NCBI GenBank assembly: GCA_026706165.1
Contig: JAPOZF010000694.1
Span: forward strand, 1-7,037
Length of the DNA stretch: 7,037 bases
DNA from: Gemmatimonadota bacterium
GTDB lineage: Bacteria; Latescibacterota; UBA2968; UBA8231
Direction: 5' to 3'
Shown here piece by piece: positions 1 through 5,379 of the stretch. The translations under genes were made by a program, and so were the position numbers. The notes below the pieces were generated by a model that saw nothing but the letters and a program-made list of their open reading frames with translations, was not told where the DNA came from and made no database searches. Numbering within the stretch: the first letter of the stretch is position 1; each line of letters opens with the position of its first letter.

Positions 1-1
1 G

Positions 2-91
2 GGCGCAACCTACATTCACCTCTCGGTACCGTCGACCGTCGAGACCAGCTTCATCGACCGGGGTCGGTCCAGACCGATGCGGAACTACTGA
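2..91 (+). CDS. 3' end of an unidentified protein gene (partial)
   Basis: The second forward frame is open from the window edge to a TGA at 89-91 and encodes the last 29 residues of a protein ending in RSRPMRNY. Third codon positions in this frame are mostly G or C, as in the real genes here, while the two other forward frames look less biased, so I take this as the coding frame. The visible piece begins GATYIHLSVPS and then runs through VETSFIDRGR. A short hydrophobic strand followed by IH near a C-terminus loosely recalls NlpC/P60 cell-wall peptidases, but no catalytic residue can be confirmed and I do not assign a function. The gene reads toward yqgE, 140 bases away. Confidence 0.4.
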   Translation, partial: GATYIHLSVPSTVETSFIDRGRSRPMRNY

Positions 92-174
92 GTCCTTCCC
101 CGGCTGTTCCGCGTGAACTCGCCGCCCCCGTTTCGCAGCCGGAGTCGGGCGCGCGGGATAACCGGTCGGGCAGC

Positions 175-202
175 TTGCACCCCCGGCTCGGCTCCCTATC
201 AT
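175..202 (+). promoter_or_regulatory. Possible sigma-70 promoter for the YqgE gene
   Basis: TTGCAC at 175-180 and TATCAT at 197-202 are separated by 16 bases. The -10 element matches five of six consensus positions and the -35 three of six. Transcription would start near 208-210, about 22 bases before the ATG at 232. This agrees with the downstream start and makes a TTG start at 175 unlikely. It is a motif match only. Confidence 0.35.
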
Positions 203-231
203 TTGGGCACTCCTCACTGACGCTGATCCCC

Positions 232-819
232 ATGCCCGCACCCCTGAAAGCAGGAACCTTTCTCATCGCTTCACTCGGACTGGAGGACCCGAGGTTCAGC
301 CGCGCGGTAGTGCTGATCCTCCAGCACCGGCCCGACCAGACCCTCGGCGTCATCGTCAACCGTCCGCTCGGAGAGCGGGTCCGGATGTACCCCGCAGAGG
401 AGCTGCGAACCCTCGCCAACGGACTCGAATCCGGCGGCAAACCGGACGGGATGTTCTACCAGGGGGGACCTGAGGAGCCGCACTCCCTCATCTTCCTGCA
501 CCGCCTGCGCAGGGCAGGAGACGGCGCCACCCACATCTGCGACGGCCTCTACGCAGGGGGGGATCTCGATATCCTGCGCGGCTGCATGCCGGAGCTCGAC
601 AGCGACAGCCCCCTGCTGCGGTTCTACCTCGGGTACTCCGACTGGGCACCGGGCCAGCTCGAGAACGAGATCGCCATGGGCGCCTGGATTCTCAGCGAAG
701 CGAACATCGACCTGGTCTTTTCCGAAGAGCCGGAGAGCGTCTGGCAGCAGGCCCTGCACGCCCTGGGCGGCAAGTACGCCCCGATGTCGTTCATCCCCGA
801 AGACCCTTCCCTCAACTGA
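232..819 (+). CDS. yqgE: YqgE/AlgH family protein (UPF0301)
   Basis: This 195-residue protein matches the YqgE/AlgH family, small cytosolic alpha/beta proteins of about 185-200 residues. The opening GTFLIASLGLEDPRFSRAVV is the family's first strand-helix signature, followed by LGVIVNRPLG. Further conserved blocks are the YQGGPEEPHSLIFLH segment, the LGYSDWAPGQLENEI segment (the most diagnostic) and the closing W..AL..LGG. The biochemical role of the family is unsettled; AlgH was originally linked to alginate regulation in Pseudomonas, and many genomes place yqgE beside ruvX/yqgF, which is not seen here. I chose the ATG at 232 because it gives the usual length and starts just before the conserved block. 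The frame stays open upstream to the window edge, but the extra residues do not look like the family. The ribosome binding site is weak. The gene appears to be transcribed alone and converges on the PhyH gene. Confidence 0.95.
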   Translation: MPAPLKAGTFLIASLGLEDPRFSRAVVLILQHRPDQTLGVIVNRPLGERVRMYPAEELRTLANGLESGGKPDGMFYQGGPEEPHSLIFLHRLRRAGDGATHICDGLYAGGDLDILRGCMPELDSDSPLLRFYLGYSDWAPGQLENEIAMGAWILSEANIDLVFSEEPESVWQQALHALGGKYAPMSFIPEDPSLN

Positions 820-824
820 ACCGG

Positions 825-842
825 CCACCCGGCTCCGGGTGG
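825..842 (+). terminator. Hairpin just after the YqgE stop codon
   Basis: CCACCCG at 825-831 and CGGGTGG at 836-842 form a perfect seven-base-pair stem around GCTC, starting six bases after the yqgE stop codon. There is no T-run after it, so it is at best a weak intrinsic terminator or an mRNA-end stabilising hairpin. Confidence 0.3.
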
Positions 843-938
843 ATTTGAAACCGGGGGCATCCCCTCCCGACCGGGGGAAGGATGGTGGTCCCGGCCGGGT
901 GTCGCGCCCCTCTCGCTCGATTGCTGAGGCCCGCCAGG

Positions 939-960
939 GCCGGCGGTGGTTGCCGCCGGC
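939..960 (-). terminator. Hairpin downstream of the PhyH gene
   Basis: GCCGGCGG at 939-946 and CCGCCGGC at 953-960 are perfect eight-base complementary arms around a six-base loop. They lie about 20 bases beyond the stop codon of the minus-strand PhyH gene. The position suits a terminator between converging genes, but no T-tract follows on the minus strand, and such stems arise easily in GC-rich DNA. Confidence 0.3.
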
Positions 961-979
961 AGCCCCGCGAAACCGCTCC

Positions 980-1936
980 TCAGCAGATCAGGCCGCGCTT
1001 GGAATGGATCCCGTGGGCAGGCGGATCTTCGCCGACCCAGCGCTCGTCCACCGGCTCGCTGGCGAGCTGGTAGCGGGTGTCGGAGGACAGGCGGATGCGG
1101 CGGGTGTGATTGTCGGTGCTGGCGTGCATCGTGAACATGCTGAAGACGAGAAGGTCCCCCATGCCGAATTCCGCGGTCAGCCAACGGCCCCCGAGCTGTT
1201 GCCGCAGCCCCAGGGCGTCGGCGAAGTGGCCCCGGGAATCCCAGCGGATCCCCCCGCGCTCCTCGGCGGTAAGCTGGCGGTTCTCCGCGCGCGCCCGGGC
1301 GACGATGGCGGCCGCTTCCCCTTCGTCGCAGTAGGCATCGACGTCCGTGCGGGCGTAGTCGTCGAGAATCTCCTCGCGCAGGTGCGAGCCCTCTAGAATC
1401 ATCAGGCCCCCCATGCCGTGCGGGATGTCCTGCAGCGGAGTCCAGGAGGTGTAGAGGTTCCGGGTGCCGCGCCCCATGAACACGATGTCGCAGTGAGGCT
1501 GGGTGGCGTTGGCGCTGTTCGGGCTCTTGGCGCGGAACCAGGTATAGTCGAAATGACGCACCGGGCCGCCGAGAAAGAGTTCGTAGAACTCGATCATCCG
1601 CCCGCTGTACACGACGGCCTCCAGCTCGGGATTGTCCCTGGCGAGGTCCGGGGAGAAGCTCGTCTCGATACCCGGCTTCAGCACTCCTTCCTCCAGCGGA
1701 TGGGAGTGGTCGATCAGGCCCCTGGCGGAGAGCCTGGACAGCACCGACATCCTCGCCGCCATGACCTCCTCCCGGTCGAGGAAACCCGGAAGGTAGAGGT
1801 AGCCGTCCCGCGCCATGCCCCTGTGCAGGGCCTCCCTGTCGCCGAGGGCGCTCGAGGCGTCATGCAGCTCGCCGAGGAGGGCGGAATCGATGGCCTCACC
1901 CCGGTAGGTCAGCAGCTGGGCGGAGCCTTCCGGCAT
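980..1936 (-). CDS. Phytanoyl-CoA dioxygenase (PhyH) family Fe(II)/2-oxoglutarate oxygenase
   Basis: This 318-residue protein belongs to the PhyH family, non-haem iron oxygenases that couple decarboxylation of 2-oxoglutarate to hydroxylation of a substrate. The N-terminal part has the family opening DGYLYLPGFLDREEV (about residues 44-58). The iron-binding HxD motif is H148-C-D150 within QPHCDIVF; the distal histidine is H271 in FTMHASTD; and R282 in RRIRLSSDTRYQ sits eleven residues later, where the 2-oxoglutarate-binding arginine is expected. All catalytic positions look intact. There is no signal peptide, so it is probably cytosolic. The substrate cannot be told; bacterial members act on lipids, ectoine and secondary metabolites. 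I chose the ATG at 1934-1936 because AGAAGGTGAT at 1941-1950 is a good ribosome binding site for it, whereas the in-frame TTG at 1972 lies in the probable promoter. It is divergent from the carboxypeptidase gene and not part of a visible operon. Confidence 0.9.
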   Translation of the reverse strand: MPEGSAQLLTYRGEAIDSALLGELHDASSALGDREALHRGMARDGYLYLPGFLDREEVMAARMSVLSRLSARGLIDHSHPLEEGVLKPGIETSFSPDLARDNPELEAVVYSGRMIEFYELFLGGPVRHFDYTWFRAKSPNSANATQPHCDIVFMGRGTRNLYTSWTPLQDIPHGMGGLMILEGSHLREEILDDYARTDVDAYCDEGEAAAIVARARAENRQLTAEERGGIRWDSRGHFADALGLRQQLGGRWLTAEFGMGDLLVFSMFTMHASTDNHTRRIRLSSDTRYQLASEPVDERWVGEDPPAHGIHSKRGLIC

Positions 1937-1956
1937 CGGAATCACCTTCTTTTTTC

Positions 1957-1970
1957 GAGGAGTTTTCCTC
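1957..1970. repeat. Small inverted repeat in the PhyH leader
   Basis: GAGGA at 1957-1961 and TCCTC at 1966-1970 are perfect five-base arms around GTTT. The repeat covers the predicted transcription start of the PhyH gene, next to its possible -10 element. It could be a small operator or a 5'-end hairpin. The arms are short enough to be chance. Confidence 0.3.
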
Positions 1971-1998
1971 AAACTAACGCCAGCCTGACGGCGGTCAA
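1971..1998 (-). promoter_or_regulatory. Possible promoter for the PhyH gene
   Basis: Read on the minus strand, TTGACC (1998-1993) is five of six to the -35 consensus. After a 16-base spacer comes TAGTTT (1976-1971), three of six to the -10. Transcription would begin near 1964, about 28 bases before the ATG at 1936, which supports that start over the upstream TTG. Confidence 0.4.
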
Positions 1999-2109
1999 GA
2001 AACCGGTCCCGCGCCGGTGCCTTTTCTCACCGGGACCACGCTTTTATCTTTGGCTCATTCCCCCAGCGGTTCTCCCCCCGGCTTCACCCCGACAACTGTT
2101 CGAGGATTC

Positions 2110-3258
2110 ATGTTCGTTCGCCTGGTTGCAGTATGCCTGCTCGGCGCTTTCGGCGGCTCGGTGCTGCCGCAACCGGCGCCGGGCCTCGTTCCCCCCAGCT
2201 GGGAAGGGGGGCCTCCTTTCGCCGCGGCCATTCTCGTCGAAGCCGAAACCGGCAAGGTCCTGTTCGAGCACAACGGCAGCGCTCCGCGCTCACCCGCCAG
2301 CACTCTCAAGCTGCTGCTGCAGCTCCTGGTCATGGAGGCTGTCGCCGACGGCCGCGTCGCCCTCTCCGACTCGGTCCACATCTCCGCCGAGGCGAGCCGC
2401 ACCGGGGGTTCGCAGGTGTACCTCAAGGAAGGGGAGGTGTTCACCCTTGGAGAGCTGATGGAGACGATCGTCATCGCCTCCGCCAACGACGCCTGCGTGG
2501 CGGTCGCCGAGCACGTCGGCGGCACCGAGCAGGGCTTCGTCGACCTGATGAACAGCAAGGCCGCCGTCCTGGGGTTGGAAGGGACGCGTTGCGTCAACGT
2601 ACACGGACTCGACAATACTCCGCCGACGAAGGGCAACACCACCACTGCCGCGGACCTCGCAAAGGTCAGCAGGGAGATTGTCGCCTACGACGACATCATG
2701 GAGTGGTCCAGGATCCGCCAGAAGCCGTTCCGCAACGGGACCTTCATACTCCGGGCGACCAACAGGCTGCTGGGGAAATTCCGCGGCCTCGACGGACTCA
2801 AGACCGGGTACACCAAGCGTGCCGGTTACTGTCTCGTTGCCACGGCGGAGCGCCGCAAAATGCGTCTCATCTCGGTGGTTCTCGGATCGCGGAGCGAGAG
2901 AGCCCGCTACCGCGAGACCCGGCGCATCCTCGACTGGGGGTTCAACCACTATTCGAGGGTGGCGATCGTCAGTTCCGGAGATCCCGTTGCCGCGGTCACC
3001 CTCGATTGGGGCGTCGAGCCGGAAGTCGCCGCGGTGGCCACCGACTCGGTTGTGGCGGTTCTCGGCAACGAGGAGGTCCGAGGCATTCGCAGGGAGGTCG
3101 AGATCGACGCCGAGCGAACCGCACCGGTCGCCGCGGGGGACTCCCTCGGCACTCTCAGGGTGACGACCGGCGAGACCCTGCTGGCCGCCGTCGACCTGGT
3201 AGCGCAAAAGACGGTGCAGCGCATGTCGCTGTGGGAAATCCTGATGAGCTACTTCTGA
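2110..3258 (+). CDS. D-alanyl-D-alanine carboxypeptidase (S11 family, low-molecular-mass PBP)
   Basis: This 382-residue protein is a serine peptidase that removes the terminal D-alanine from peptidoglycan pentapeptides in the periplasm, limiting crosslinking. A signal peptide (FVRLVAVCLLGAFGG, about residues 2-16) is probably cleaved by signal peptidase I; there is no lipobox. All three penicillin-binding motifs are present: S64-T-L-K67 (nucleophile and lysine), S124-A-N126 and K231-T-G233. The catalytic domain ends near residue 280. A beta-rich PBP5-type C-terminal domain follows (about 282-365), then a short amphipathic tail, MSLWEILMSYF, of the kind that anchors PBP5/6 proteins to the outer face of the inner membrane. 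Length and order suit DacA/DacC/DacF proteins; the exact subtype cannot be fixed. I chose the ATG at 2110 because GAGG at 2102-2105 precedes it and the signal peptide begins there. A GTG at 2017 would add 31 residues in front of the signal peptide. No operon partner is visible. Confidence 0.95.
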   Translation: MFVRLVAVCLLGAFGGSVLPQPAPGLVPPSWEGGPPFAAAILVEAETGKVLFEHNGSAPRSPASTLKLLLQLLVMEAVADGRVALSDSVHISAEASRTGGSQVYLKEGEVFTLGELMETIVIASANDACVAVAEHVGGTEQGFVDLMNSKAAVLGLEGTRCVNVHGLDNTPPTKGNTTTAADLAKVSREIVAYDDIMEWSRIRQKPFRNGTFILRATNRLLGKFRGLDGLKTGYTKRAGYCLVATAERRKMRLISVVLGSRSERARYRETRRILDWGFNHYSRVAIVSSGDPVAAVTLDWGVEPEVAAVATDSVVAVLGNEEVRGIRREVEIDAERTAPVAAGDSLGTLRVTTGETLLAAVDLVAQKTVQRMSLWEILMSYF

Positions 3259-3371
3259 ATCCCCGGAGTGCGGGGAAGCGCACCACACCCGCGGCCATCC
3301 GATCTCGGGATTCCCGGATCCTTCCGGACCGACCCGTTCTTCTTCTGTATGACCGGCGCGCGGAGGATCTG

Positions 3372-3437
3372 ATGAGTCGCCTTATCGCGCTCTTTGGAAT
3401 TGAGGAGGAACGCCTCGGATACGTCCCGGCCTCTTGA
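3372..3437 (+). CDS. Possible 21-residue small ORF with a strong ribosome binding site
   Basis: An ATG at 3372 is preceded by GGAGG at 3362-3366 with a five-base spacer, close to ideal, and opens a 21-residue reading frame ending in TGA at 3435-3437. The peptide is mostly helical in character (LIALFGIEEERLG) and has no signal or membrane segment. The LIALFGIEEERL pattern, with AEDLMSR in frame before it, loosely recalls the C-terminal part of MvhD-type hydrogenase/heterodisulfide reductase iron-sulfur subunits. It could therefore be a decayed gene fragment rather than a small protein; this is a weak impression. The rest of the 3259-3494 gap holds only short GC-rich hairpins, such as CCGGA/TCCGG at 3314-3327, and the tRNA promoter. 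Confidence 0.2.
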   Translation: MSRLIALFGIEEERLGYVPAS

Positions 3438-3457
3438 TGCATCCGGGGCGCCCGCTC

Positions 3458-3486
3458 TTGACCATGCCTGCGGGCAGCTCTAGCTT
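3458..3486 (+). promoter_or_regulatory. Probable promoter of tRNA-Val
   Basis: TTGACC at 3458-3463 (five of six to the -35 consensus) and TAGCTT at 3481-3486 (three of six to the -10) are 17 bases apart. The start would fall only one or two bases before the mature tRNA 5' end at 3495, which is short but possible. The -35 box lies inside an inverted repeat, GCCCGC at 3450-3455 and GCGGGC at 3470-3475. The carboxypeptidase transcript could also read through. Confidence 0.45.
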
Positions 3487-3494
3487 GAAACCAG

Positions 3495-3571
3495 GGGCGA
3501 TTAGCTCAGCTGGTTAGAGTGCCTGCTTGACATGCAGGAGGTCACTGGTTCGATTCCGGTATCGCCCACCA
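3495..3571 (+). tRNA. tRNA-Val (anticodon GAC)
   Basis: A complete 77-base cloverleaf can be folded by hand. The acceptor GGGCGAT (3495-3501) pairs with ATCGCCC (3561-3567), followed by discriminator A and an encoded CCA (3569-3571). The D-arm contains GCTC, AGCTGGTTA and GAGT. The anticodon stem CCTGC/GCAGG encloses the loop TTGACAT, so the anticodon is GAC, which reads valine codons GTC and GTT. The T-arm ACTGG/CCGGT encloses TTCGATT. The gene stands alone, with no other tRNA on either side. Its 3' half is a common kind of target for integrating elements, but no second copy of it is seen in the window. Confidence 0.97.
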
Positions 3572-3581
3572 TGAAACTAAC

Positions 3582-3617
3582 GCAACCTGTTGTTTTTGAT
3601 TATTTGATACAGGTTGC
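3582..3617. repeat. Perfect inverted repeat next to the tRNA 3' end
   Basis: GCAACCTG at 3582-3589 and CAGGTTGC at 3610-3617 are perfect eight-base arms around a 20-base, very AT-rich centre that includes a run of five T. It begins 11 bases after the tRNA CCA. It may form part of a tRNA terminator or mark a recombination site. No T-run follows the second arm, so it is not a standard terminator. Confidence 0.45.
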
Positions 3618-3643
3618 TCAATTGCGATCATCCCTACTGTTAT

Positions 3644-3669
3644 CACACCAGGTACGGTTGTCTGGTGTG
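3644..3669. repeat. Second perfect inverted repeat downstream of tRNA-Val
   Basis: CACACCAG at 3644-3651 and CTGGTGTG at 3662-3669 are perfect eight-base arms around a ten-base spacer. The repeat lies between the tRNA and the 3' end of the minus-strand glycosyltransferase gene (stop at 3811), so it could stall transcription from either side, though neither strand shows a following T-tract. I see no convincing gene in the remaining 3670-3810 stretch. Confidence 0.4.
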
Positions 3670-3810
3670 TAGCCCAACACCCCCCGGAATGCCGCGACGC
3701 GGTCCGCGATCCCATGGCAGCCGCTGGCACTGCCGCCATACGTGGAATCCGAAATCAACAGCGGTTTTCCTCCCTCGCACTCACCGCGTTCCCGGCGATT
3801 GCCTCCATTC

Positions 3811-5376
3811 TCATTCCGTCGGGACGTCCTGCACCCGCCGCCTGTAGTAGGTGAATTCCAGAGCCCCGGTCCGGGTTGCCAGATAGTGTCGGTATCCCGC
3901 GAACCGGCGGACATCGATTTGGATTTGCTCCCTGGTGTACATCCTCTCGAAGCGAGGGTCTTCAGCCATTTCCAGGTCGGAGAGGAAGTAGGGCTGATCG
4001 ATGGATGCGCCCTGGGCAGGACCTGCAATGATGTAGTCCGGCTCGCGTGAAAGGACGTAGGCTCCATCCCCCTTGCGATGCCCCGGGATTTTCTGCCAGG
4101 GCAGTCCCCGGTCCGCGACAGGTCTCCGGGCGATCTGCCGGTCGTTGAGCCCCAGCATGTCAATGTAGCTGTTCCCCGGACTGTAATACGGAATCGAACC
4201 CGCGGTGTTGAGTGCCACGCTGGAGCCGGTAGGCCAGTTCTCTGCGATGTAACCGCCTATGATCCGGCCGACAAAGGCTGCCGGATCGGGCCTTTTGGTG
4301 CGCTCCTCCAACGCAGGGATCTGAAACGCGAGGAGAACCGCGCTCAAACTGTGGAGGGCCAAGAGCTTCCATGCCTCCAGAAGACCCGGGGCCGGGGGTA
4401 TGGCGCGAAAAACAAAGGCTGCCAGAAGGGGAATGACAGGCACTACAAACCGGTGTCCGGGCATGTGATCGGCCCCGACCCAGATCACGTAAGCGATATA
4501 CGCCCCGGCCATGGAAAGCAAATATGCATGGCCACCGTTAAATGCCTTCCGGCGCCACAGGTACCCCAGGGCCACCAGGACCCACAGAAAGAGAAACGGA
4601 GGCCTTTTTGCATGATTGGCCAAATACTTGGAGGCGTACCACATCCGCTCGATCTCCAGGGCCGCCGCGCTCTTGGCGTAAAACGTGTTGGGGACCAGGC
4701 TCCCGTAGTATCCCCACTTCCACACGAGGTAAGGGACCAGAACCAGGGTGATCACCCCCAGGAATAGCAGCACCTGCTTCCATGTCTGCCGGTAATGGAG
4801 CAGGAAGGCCAGGCTCACCACCACGAAGATGAGACCGTCCGGCCGGGCCAGAACCGCAAGCGCCAGGATGAGTGCGCTCAAGCCAAGGGGCCGCAGGTCG
4901 AAACCCGATTCCCGCGCCCGCAGAAACATGCCTGCGCCGGCTGTGCCCAGCAGCCCTAAGAAGGGGGCTTCCATGCCTCCCATGGACCAGATGGCGAGGG
5001 GGGCCGAGCCCAGGACGAAGGCGGCCGGCAGTCCGAAGAGCCAGCCGCGATGTCCAGCGATACACGCCACCAGAAGGGCGGTGAGAACCAGCGCAGTGAC
5101 GTTGACCAACCTCGTGGCCAAAACCAGATCCAACCCTGTGCTCCCGATGAGGCTGACCAGCAGGAGGAAGAGGAAGTTCGTATAGCCTTCGACCGTTTCC
5201 CCGGTATTCCAGACAATTCCGTTTCCCCCGAGAAACTGCTGGACGTAGCGCAGGGTGATGTAGGTGTCGTCGTGAAAAAAATTCCGGTGCTGATACAGAA
5301 ACAGCAGACCAAGCCCGATGGCGGTGGCCAAAGAGAGGACTTTTTTCCGGATCTCGTTCACTGTGTTGAGCGACAT
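3811..5376 (-). CDS. GT-C type multispanning membrane glycosyltransferase
   Basis: This 521-residue protein has about ten or eleven hydrophobic membrane segments and a soluble C-terminal domain of about 150 residues. Early in the chain, HDD at 35-37 lies in FFHDDTYITLRYVQ, followed by GIVWNTGETVEGYTNF (about 53-68). This is the acidic first periplasmic loop and signature of GT-C fold enzymes resembling AftB and related PMT-like proteins, which use polyprenyl-phosphate sugars. Other family blocks are LARPDG (176-181), YYGSLVPNTFYAKS (223-236), GADHMPGHRFVVP (301-313) and, in the soluble domain, IDMLGLND (405-412) with GHRKGDGAYVLSREPDYI. The donor sugar and acceptor are unknown; a role in surface polysaccharide or glycolipid decoration is inferred. 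The ATG at 5374-5376 lies three bases after the stop of the upstream ligase-like gene, in TGAAGGATG, so translation is probably coupled; the AAGG is too close to serve this start as a normal ribosome binding site. Hand-counted sample lines give 53-62 % GC, lower than its partner gene. Confidence 0.85.
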   Translation of the reverse strand: MSLNTVNEIRKKVLSLATAIGLGLLFLYQHRNFFHDDTYITLRYVQQFLGGNGIVWNTGETVEGYTNFLFLLLVSLIGSTGLDLVLATRLVNVTALVLTALLVACIAGHRGWLFGLPAAFVLGSAPLAIWSMGGMEAPFLGLLGTAGAGMFLRARESGFDLRPLGLSALILALAVLARPDGLIFVVVSLAFLLHYRQTWKQVLLFLGVITLVLVPYLVWKWGYYGSLVPNTFYAKSAAALEIERMWYASKYLANHAKRPPFLFLWVLVALGYLWRRKAFNGGHAYLLSMAGAYIAYVIWVGADHMPGHRFVVPVIPLLAAFVFRAIPPAPGLLEAWKLLALHSLSAVLLAFQIPALEERTKRPDPAAFVGRIIGGYIAENWPTGSSVALNTAGSIPYYSPGNSYIDMLGLNDRQIARRPVADRGLPWQKIPGHRKGDGAYVLSREPDYIIAGPAQGASIDQPYFLSDLEMAEDPRFERMYTREQIQIDVRRFAGYRHYLATRTGALEFTYYRRRVQDVPTE

Positions 5377-5379
5377 CCT

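Noticed and set aside
175..231. Upstream TTG start that would extend the YqgE protein by 19 residues
   Set aside because: The TTG lies in the predicted -35 box, and the added residues have no family similarity. The ATG at 232 gives the usual length.
1937..1972. Upstream TTG start that would extend the PhyH protein by 12 residues
   Set aside because: The good ribosome binding site at 1941-1950 serves the ATG at 1936, and the TTG overlaps the predicted -10 region.
3259..3275. CCCCG/CGGGG hairpin directly after the carboxypeptidase stop as an intrinsic terminator
   Set aside because: The stem is only five base pairs and no T-run follows.
2290..3288. A 332-codon open frame on the minus strand opposite the carboxypeptidase gene
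   Set aside because: No recognisable motif is present, and the opposite strand holds a complete, motif-intact gene.
2133..3437. A long open frame on the plus strand overlapping the carboxypeptidase gene in another frame
   Set aside because: Its translation is arginine- and glycine-rich with no domain, as expected from a shifted frame of GC-rich DNA. The overlapping frame has all three S11 motifs. Only the last 21 codons are kept, as a weak small-ORF candidate.
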